A stretch of DNA of 64,000 nt, from assembly GCF_000276665.1 (NCBI RefSeq), contig NW_004955402.1, positions 8,959,866 through 9,023,865 of the forward strand. The letters are read 5' to 3'. Both the position numbers and the translations under genes were made by a program. This DNA is from Chinchilla lanigera. Taxonomy: Eukaryota; Chordata; Mammalia; Rodentia; Chinchillidae. The stretch's first letter is position 1. Each line of letters starts with the position of its first letter. Shown here one piece after another: positions 57,777 to 64,000 of the stretch. The notes below the pieces were generated by a model. The model had not been told where the DNA came from, made no database searches, and saw only the letters and a program-made list of their open reading frames with translations.

Positions 57777-57793
57777 GAATGAAGGATGTTTCT

Positions 57794-58600
57794 ATGTGGA
57801 GGTGCAGGAAACTCTTATGGCGACCAGAGAGGACACATCAGCGATGTGGGGAGAAGCAGCGAATAGTTTCAGCCTCTCGTCAGCTCTCCTCCATGCCTCT
57901 GTCTCCTTGTCAGTGAACTTGGTAATGCAACCCCCAGCTATAAAGATGCGTAGGACATTCAGTGAGTCCTTGGCAAGTTGGGCCCTTGGGGCCTTTGCTG
58001 CCATTGGCCAACCCCACCTCTGGGAACAAATCTAACACCAAGATTCTAAGCCATGCCTTGCCTCAGCCCCCAAATGTTACCTCCTCCAGTGAAAATGCTC
58101 CAGACAATATTCTGGGGGCAAGTTACACCTACATTACATGACGAAACCAACTGAATCCCTAAATTCTTGTCCCCTTTCCTCTACCTGCAACCACTTCCCT
58201 GCCCTTCTGAAATAACGGGGGAAATTTACAAGCAGGGTGAGGTAGGAGGCTGTCACTGAGGTCCCCTCCCTTCCTTCTGCACATGATCAGACCAGCCCTT
58301 CCCGCCCTCACACGGCCCTCCAAGGTCGCTGCAGTGAAACTCTCCTCCTAAAGCAAAGTGTCCACTGGTCCAGAACCGGAGAGGAATTTACAAAAGGACA
58401 CTTCAGAAAGATGTGTCAGAGGCACCCTGTTGGGAACATAAAAGTAGGCCCAGACACTGGTCCTAGATAAGCCCTCACGGGGAGAAGGCTTTTTATATAA
58501 TTAAGGAAAAGAGAGATTTAGAATTTCTCTTTGGTGAATCCATCCATGCCTCCTAAGATACTTAGCTATGCATCTGCATACACACACAACTTGAACACAC
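57794..58600. other. unassigned GC-moderate flank
   Basis: Just beyond the L1 target duplication. The minus-strand frame at 57792-58004 (70 codons) and the plus frame 57622-58035 have no product I recognise; the latter starts within the L1. No confident repeat. Confidence 0.45.
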
Positions 58601-58601
58601 A

Positions 58602-58753
58602 TCATAGCTCTTTTCTTGTTTTGTTTTGTTTTGTTTTGAGATGGGGTCTCACTATATAGTGCAGGTTGGCCTTGAACTCACAGCAGCCTCCCCACCTCAG
58701 CCTCCAGAGTGCTGGGACTGCAGGTGTGCACCATCATGCCCACCTTTCATAGC
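58602..58753 (-). mobile_element. B1-type SINE, antisense
   Basis: After a (TTTTG)n tail: GAGATGGGGTCTCACTATAT AGTGCAGGTTGGCCTTGAAC TCACAGCAGCC .. CTCAGCCTCCAGAGTGCTGG GACTGCAGGTGTGCACCATC ATGCCCACC. tcatagc repeats at 58602-58608 and 58747-58753 bracket it. Confidence 0.9.
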
Positions 58754-58759
58754 CCATCT

Positions 58760-59035
58760 TTAATAACCCTGAGGTGTATTATTGGTCATAACAGCATACA
58801 CTTATTTGTCTACATATTTCTCTCCCCCCACTGTACTGGGAGTGCTGCAGGATGTATCCTAGAGTCACATTATCCATCTTTATAGTTCTGTCTCACAGTA
58901 AAACAAGTAGTCAGTGTTTGCTGACTGAGTCACTGGGAATCCGTCTGGACTTGCTTATTACAACTTTTTAAAATATAATAATGAAGATTACTTAGTCAAT
59001 CGAGTCTTTTTATTTTTAAAAGTTGTTCTGCTTAA
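58760..59035. other. unassigned short spacer
   Basis: No gene or named repeat between the B1 and the following L1 tail. Confidence 0.5.
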
Positions 59036-59044
59036 GATTCCTAA

Positions 59045-59690
59045 AAAAAAAAAAAACTAAAAACAGAACTACCATATGATCCAGCTATAGCAGGATATAC
59101 ACTCTTTGGTATGTACCAGAAAAAATTAAAGTCAGCCTACTATAGGGACACCTGCATACCCGTGTTTATGGCAGCACAGTTCATAGTGGCCAAGATATAG
59201 AACCAGTTTAGCTGCCTATCAACAGATGAATGGGTGAAGAAAATGTGGTGTATGTACTTAGCGGAGTATTATTCAGCCATAAAGAAGAACAGAATAATGC
59301 CGCTAGGAGGAAAATGGAAGGAACTGGAGATCCATTAACCCAAATAAGCCAGGCTCAGAAAGACAAGTTTCACATGTTTTCCTTGATATGTGAAATCTTA
59401 AGAAAAAAACAGGGCTGGGCATACAGCTCAGAGGAATAAGCACCTTCCTGTCAAGCACAAGGTTGTGAGTTCGATCCCTGGTACCACAAAAAAAAAAAAA
59501 AAGACATAAAAGTAGAAGAGAACTACTATTAAACAAGAGGAAACAAATTAGGGGGACTGGGGAAGGGATGTAAAGGATCATACCAGGGAGATGGATATGA
59601 TCAAAATATACTATATGCAGGTATGAAAATATCACATTGGAATTGAATATTTTGTAAAATATACATCAATAAAAATATTTTCAAAATCCT
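59045..59690 (+). mobile_element. LINE-1, severely 5'-truncated, carrying an ID insertion
   Basis: ACAGAACTACCATATGATCC AGCTATAGCAGGATATACAC .. CCCGTGTTTATGGCAGCACA GTTCATAGTGGCCAAGATAT .. GATGAATGGGTGAAGAAAAT GTGGTG .. GAGTATTATTCAGCCATAAA G is the L1 ORF2 carboxy end. A 3' UTR with GGGGGACTGGGGAAGGGATG and an A-rich end follows after the ID at 59412-59502. Broken in frame, non-coding. Confidence 0.85.
59412..59502 (+). mobile_element. ID SINE, sense, nested in L1 3' UTR
   Basis: GGGCTGGGCATACAGCTCAG AGGAATAAGCACCTTCCTGT CAAGCACAAGGTTGTGAGTT CGATCCCTGGTACCAC and A14-15. The GGTTGTGAGTTCGATCCC block resembles the young ID group at 303-381 (GGTCGTGAGTTCGG). Target duplication is not separable from surrounding A-rich sequence. 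Confidence 0.9.
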
Positions 59691-59699
59691 TTTTAAAAG

Positions 59700-60370
59700 T
59701 TGTTCTTTTAAAGAAGTCATGGTGTTTAATTCTGTGATATTAAATATGCATAGTCATAGCGATCATAGTGAACATGAGGGCACTATCCTCCCAAACAAAT
59801 GACACACTCCCAGTCTGGGGGAAGCTCTGTGCCCTCTGCCCTTCCGCCCTCGGCCAGCCCCACCCAGAGGCAGGCGTTATCCTGAATATGACGTCTGTAA
59901 CGTAACCATTTGAAGGGGAAAAGTCCAACACTTTGAAACAAAACTGAGCCCTGACATGTCATTTCTTTAACTCAGTACGAATAGAAGTTTGCTTTGTCTA
60001 AAACTTTAGCATATACTCATGCTTATTATTTAATCCTTTAATTATAAAAATAATAGATACTTTTAAAATAATAGAAACTATTTAATTATTCATTATTACA
60101 CGAATAAAAGCAGATAGAGCAATGATTTCACATGGAAACCAAAGTAAATATTTCTAGCACATCTACAAACAAGGGATTTCACCGAGCAGGGCCAAGAGAT
60201 CTTTGACTCACATCCTACCATACTCTAGTAAGCAAATAAGTACATTTTAACCCTTTCAACTCGACTTCAGTGTGATATACATCTCAGGAATGGAGGTGGC
60301 ATACTTACAGAGAGGGCATGAAAACTTGGTCATAAACTATGTTCTTTTGATGCCAGAAAAGTCAGCTGAA
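59700..60370. other. unassigned AT-rich spacer
   Basis: No supported gene. A 63-codon minus frame (59740-59931) is unremarkable. Confidence 0.45.
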
Positions 60371-60374
60371 ATAG

Positions 60375-61025
60375 GTCCAAAACTTTGAAAAGAAAGACGG
60401 AATTTTCTAGTAGCCCATGTCTGCAGTACATAATGGGTACATTCGCTCTGGTGAGCTGGTCCGTGTACATAACACATCTTCATTCTCTTTCACCCCCTTT
60501 GCCTCTCTCCCTCCCCCTCCCTCCATCTCTTGGTTCCTTCCATTCCCTTTGGCAAAAGAGCTCTCTCCCTTTTCTTATTATCTGCCTTTTACTTTGCTCT
60601 TCATACATTGGGTTTCCCATATAAGAGAAAGCATATGCTATTTAAGCTTGTGTGTCTGACTGATTTCACTCAATATTATGGTTTCCCATCTATTGTCTTA
60701 CAAGTGACCCAAATTTATCCTTCTTCATGGCAGAATTGTACTCCACTGTGTATAAATGTCACATTTTCTTTATTCCTACATCTGCTGATGGATATATAGG
60801 CTGCTTTCAAGATTTAGCTATGATATTATGAATCGTGCTACTAAAAACATGGGTATGTATGTTTCCCATACATATGTAGATATCTAGAAGATATCTAGAA
60901 AGGGAATACCTGGGTCAAACAGAATTTCTATTTTCAGTTTTTTGAGGGATCACTGTACTGATTTTCATAATTGCTGTACTAGTTTACATTCTCCCCAACA
61001 ATGTAAAAGGATTCCTTTTTCCCCA
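60375..61025 (-). mobile_element. LINE-1 3' end, antisense
   Basis: C-rich CCTCTCTCCCTCCCCCTCCC tract (inverse of the G-rich 3' UTR tract), then TTTCACTCAATATTATGGTT TCCC .. GCAGAATTGTACTCCACTGT GTATAAATG .. CTTTATTCCTACATCTGCTG ATGGATATATAGGCTG .. TGGGTCAAACAGAATTTCTA .. TTTACATTCTCCCCAACAAT GTAAAAGG. This is inverted ORF2 terminus. All frames are broken. Confidence 0.85.
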
Positions 61026-61029
61026 AGGC

Positions 61030-62810
61030 CTCATCAGCTTATCCCAAATCACTTCAGATTTCTGTGTCTATCTTATCACTCCATGCTCACGTGAGAAACA
61101 TCAATAGTCCCTTAAAAATCCTACTCGAAATTCTCCTCCACCTTTGGAACCTTCAACCTCTCTTCTCTCAGACAAAGAGGACCCAAGGACACCAACATGC
61201 CAATAACTGTATACGGCATTCTTAAGTCTTGGGCCAGGTAGGACAGGGAAAGCCTGCACCTCAATAGAGAGGGCTGCTCTGAGTCAAAAAGTCAAGTGAC
61301 TCTTGTAAATGTGGTATCACCCCCATGGAACCAGACAGAAAGCAACTAGATAAAAATCAACAAGCTGGAAGTTACTGTGGGCTGGATAGGCTCCTGCTCA
61401 TGTGGACACATGTAAGATTATTTAAAATTATTTTGGAGGGTTTTTTCCTGTCTCTTAAAATACAACTATAGTGCAACAAATATTGTAAAATTCTCTTTTC
61501 ATCTTTACTTTCATTAGCTGAATATTGATTTCAGTGTCAGTATTTTGAAATGCCTCTACGTTTCAACAAAGTGAAACTAGGATACGTGGTTTTCCTTTAC
61601 ACTCATAATCAGCCCCCAAAATTGCCAAACTTCACCACTGCGCTTCTGAAGTTGTTTGCAATGCTATGTATTTGTGAAAATTACCCCAAAAGCTGACCAA
61701 GAGGCTACTAAAAAGCATGAAAAACTAGGGATATGCACACGTGAAAGACAATCTCATCAGCTTATATTTTACTTAATATTATTCATTTTTTCATGTCTAA
61801 AGTCTTCCTGAATGCTGAGACTCTGTTTATTTATTTTCAAAATAGTTTGCATTCTTTGTTAATAGAATTAACTTAAGCAAAAAAAAAAAGAGCTGGAAAT
61901 GCAAGAAACCCCAAGAGAACCAACATCAAAAATGGAGAGTGAAATCAGAGTTTGGATAAATTCGCTGAGCCAAATTTGGGGATGACTTGACTCATGTAGA
62001 AAGCAGTTAGTCAAGGGACCAAGTAATGAACACTTCATTTATACCTCTCTTGGTAACTACCTCATTGTGTGAAAACTGGTTCTGACATTTGTTCCCCCAA
62101 CCTTTCTATGTACTTGTCTAGGGAGAGAGCATGTCTTTCTGATCGCTCTCTTGTATTTTTCCATGCCAAACCAGCACAGCAGTAAAAGTAGAGTGAAAGT
62201 AACAGTGACAACTAGTACTTCTCTGCTTCACCCATATGCACTTTGAATACCCTCCCAAATCCCTTCAAATTTCTCCTAACTCAGGGGACTCGTCAGGGCA
62301 CTCTGCTAGTCGTCTCAGTCATTGTACATTATCTGTCATTTTCCCTCTGCTGTGATTCAGCCCCAACTCAAGGAGTAATAATGTCTCCTGTGGCTGGAAA
62401 CCTTCCCCCATGCTACTGATGGCACCAGCAGAGTTCACCCAAGCTACCATGCAGATTACCTCTAGAATGCTCTGGAATCCACCAAAAGAGCCAAGGCCCA
62501 GGCCCTCACCCACGAGTCAGACCAGTTACAGTCTCCCACCAGCCCAGGCCTCACTCAAGGCTCAGCGTTTGCACTGGACTTGGTCCAAAGAGCTCTAAAG
62601 GTAAAGAAAGCTGAATTCTTCACTGCCCTACTGAGGCAGTGATATTTCTGTAGGCCCACCACTGAAATTTTGGCTTCATGATTCTGAGACATGACTTTCT
62701 GTCTTCTGAGTGAGAATGCAGATCTATCATAGTTCCATCCAAGCCCAAATAAGTCTTAGATATCCCCCTTGCCTAGAACAGCCACTCTCACCTGAGGCTT
62801 CCAGGGCCTG
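61030..62810. other. unassigned spacer
   Basis: No supported gene. The GC-richer part at 62280-62600 holds short opposed frames with no recognisable product. Confidence 0.45.
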
Positions 62811-62819
62811 GACAAGCTG

Positions 62820-62975
62820 CCATTAGAATGAAGTCCCCTTGCAAACAGATACCTGACTACTCTACCTCTCGGTCTGAAATTTCTTCCATGCCTCTCTGTG
62901 TCCCTGGGGTGCAGTACCTGCCTGGCACATCCATGTATGCTCACTAAATGTTTCTCAATGAATGAACATGGAAAC
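62820..62975 (+). mobile_element. L2-like 3' end
   Basis: CTCTGTGTCCCTGGGGTGCA GTACCTGCCTGGCACATCCA TGTATGCTCACTAAATGTTT CTCAATGAATGAAC follows the L2 terminal formula (..CCCAGTGCCTGGCACATAGTAGGTGCTCAATAAAT..TGAATGAATGAA). Confidence 0.7.
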
Positions 62976-63039
62976 GTTTTGCAAAATGAAAATTTAAGAT
63001 GATTGCATTTCTCCTTAAAAAAAAAAAAAGACATAGCTA

Positions 63040-63900
63040 GTGATAAACAAATGAAAAGATGATCAGCATCATTAGCTGTTAAATCAAAGTCATGAATACA
63101 CATTTCACATTCGCTAGAATGGCCATGATCAAAAAGATAAACAATAACAAGTGTTGGTGAGGAGGCGGAGAAATCAGAATTCTCAGACATTGCTTATGGG
63201 AATATAAAATGGTACTGCGGCTCTAGAAAACAGTTTAGTGGTTCTTCACACAGTTCATAGAACTACTATACAACAGCAATTTCACTCCTAGAGAATTGAA
63301 TATATTCAGACAAAAATTTAACAACATACAAACATTTGCAATGACATTATTCCTTCCAGCCAAGAAGTAGAAAACTCCAAATGTCCATCATTTGATGAAC
63401 AGATAAATAAAATGTGATGTATCTATACAATGGATACTGCTCAGCTGTAAAAAGAAATGAAGTATATGTTATAATAAAGAAATAAAGCTGGGTATGGTGG
63501 TGCATGACTGTAATCTCAACACTCAAGAGGCTGAGGCAGGAGAAATGCCATGAGTTCAAGGCCAGCCCGGGCTACATAAGTGAGTTCAAGGCCAGCCTGC
63601 ACTACATAGTGAGGCCCTGTCTCAAAAGAAAAAAAGAATAAAAGAAAAGAAGCAGATGTGTTTCCTCTACCTCAATGTGGATGAACCTTTAAATCCCATG
63701 CTAAGTAAAGGAAGCCAGACACAAAAGGCCATATATTATAAGGATGCATTTACATAAAATGTCTGGAACAGGCAAATCCATACAGACAGAAAATAGAGAA
63801 GTAGCTTTTTAAGAATTGAGGGAAGAAGAGAAGAAGGAACAACTATTGAATACACTAGATCTCAATTTTAAGTGCCCTTAAACATTCTTAGGAATTGGGT
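63040..63900 (+). mobile_element. old L1 ORF2-terminus/3' end, interrupted by a B1
   Basis: Left: ATGAAAAGATGATCAGCATC ATTAGCTG .. TCGCTAGAATGGCCATGATC .. AAGTGTTGGTGAGGAGGCGG AG .. TGGGAATATAAAATGGTACT .. CAAGAAGTAGAAAACTCCAA ATGTCCATC .. TACAATGGATACTGCTCAGC. Right, after the SINE: TCAATGTGGATGAACCTTTA .. GCTAAGTAAAGGAAGCCAGA CACAAAAGGCC .. ATAAAATGTCTGGAACAGGC. The two parts are contiguous L1 blocks, so the B1 at 63487-63650 is younger. Confidence 0.85.
63487..63650 (+). mobile_element. B1 SINE with clear internal 29/30-bp duplication
   Basis: GCTGGGTATGGTGGTGCATG ACTGTAATCTCAACACTCAA GAGGCTGAGGCAGG, then two tandem units beginning TGAGTTCAAGGCCAGCC (63551-63580 and 63581-63609), then GAGGCCCTGTCTCAAAAG with an AAAG tail. 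This is the clearest duplicated B1 in the window. Confidence 0.93.
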
Positions 63901-63969
63901 AGACACTATGTCATTTTAAATTACAAAGCAGATTTTGCTTCAGTTTTTTAAAAGCACTTTCTACCTTTA

Positions 63970-64000
63970 TTTTTTTTTTTTTTTGATTTTTGGTTTTTCT
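63970..64000 (-). mobile_element. antisense ID SINE tail, cut by window end
   Basis: A T run followed by GATTTTTGGTTTTTCT repeats the exact style of the ID tail at 289-303 (TTTTGGTTTTTCTCCGG). The body should lie just past the window. Confidence 0.75.

Noticed and set aside
57622..58035. 137-codon plus-strand frame that continues beyond the L1
   Set aside because: It begins in the inverted L1 segment and crosses the target-duplication boundary into unrelated DNA, so it is a chance fusion.

Overview
This is gene-poor, AT-rich nuclear DNA from a placental mammal, most likely a rodent outside the mouse/rat lineage. The host clues are the short interspersed repeats. They include tRNA-derived ID elements with a GGGCTGGGGATTTAGCTCAG head, B1 elements (7SL-derived) with and without an internal repeat of about 29 bp, and dimeric B1+ID (B1-dID) elements. 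No B2 or B4 elements were seen. From memory of SINE distribution this mix fits beaver-, squirrel- or dormouse-like rodents; a castorid is my best but unproven guess. Ancient mammal-wide repeats (MIR, L2, MER2, MER5-like, MLT1-like, HAL1-like) confirm a mammal.

I found no intact protein-coding gene and no convincing coding exon on either strand. Long open frames are GC-rich or low-complexity accidents, or pieces of LINE-1 ORF2 or a retroviral relic. The only RNA-gene relic is a U6 snRNA pseudogene at 32160-32259, embedded in an ancient LINE-1 tail. The window is therefore intergenic or deep intronic.

Layout. 0-5.5 kb: SINEs, a pyrimidine microsatellite and unassigned sequence. 5.5-17.3 kb: a solo MaLR-type LTR with 5-bp target duplication, a LINE-1 3' half (7.5-9.2 kb), GGAA/GAAA tracts beside an inverted MaLR LTR, a HAL1/L1 relic (14.4-16.2 kb) and an MLT1-like LTR. 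17.3-24 kb: mostly unassigned, with a second assembly gap, two MIRs, an inverted L1 tail and a MER5-like transposon split by a B1-dID. 24-33 kb: the densest transposon graveyard, with interleaved L1 fragments, MaLR LTRs, an endogenous retrovirus gag-pro relic joined to an L1 3' UTR, and the U6 relic. 33-54 kb: more unique sequence, including possible conserved non-coding blocks at 38.6-41.7 kb. 54-64 kb: an L2 tail, a LINE-1 with a diagnostic 5' inversion (55751-57776) and further L1/SINE nests.

No novel multi-gene system is visible. The most informative observations concern retrotransposition: a twin-primed L1 with near-perfect flanking duplication, a U6/L1 composite, an ERV/L1 composite, tandemly repeated L1 3' UTRs, and nested insertions that order the events in time. 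Repeat family names come from recognising consensus-like stretches by eye; no database search was possible.
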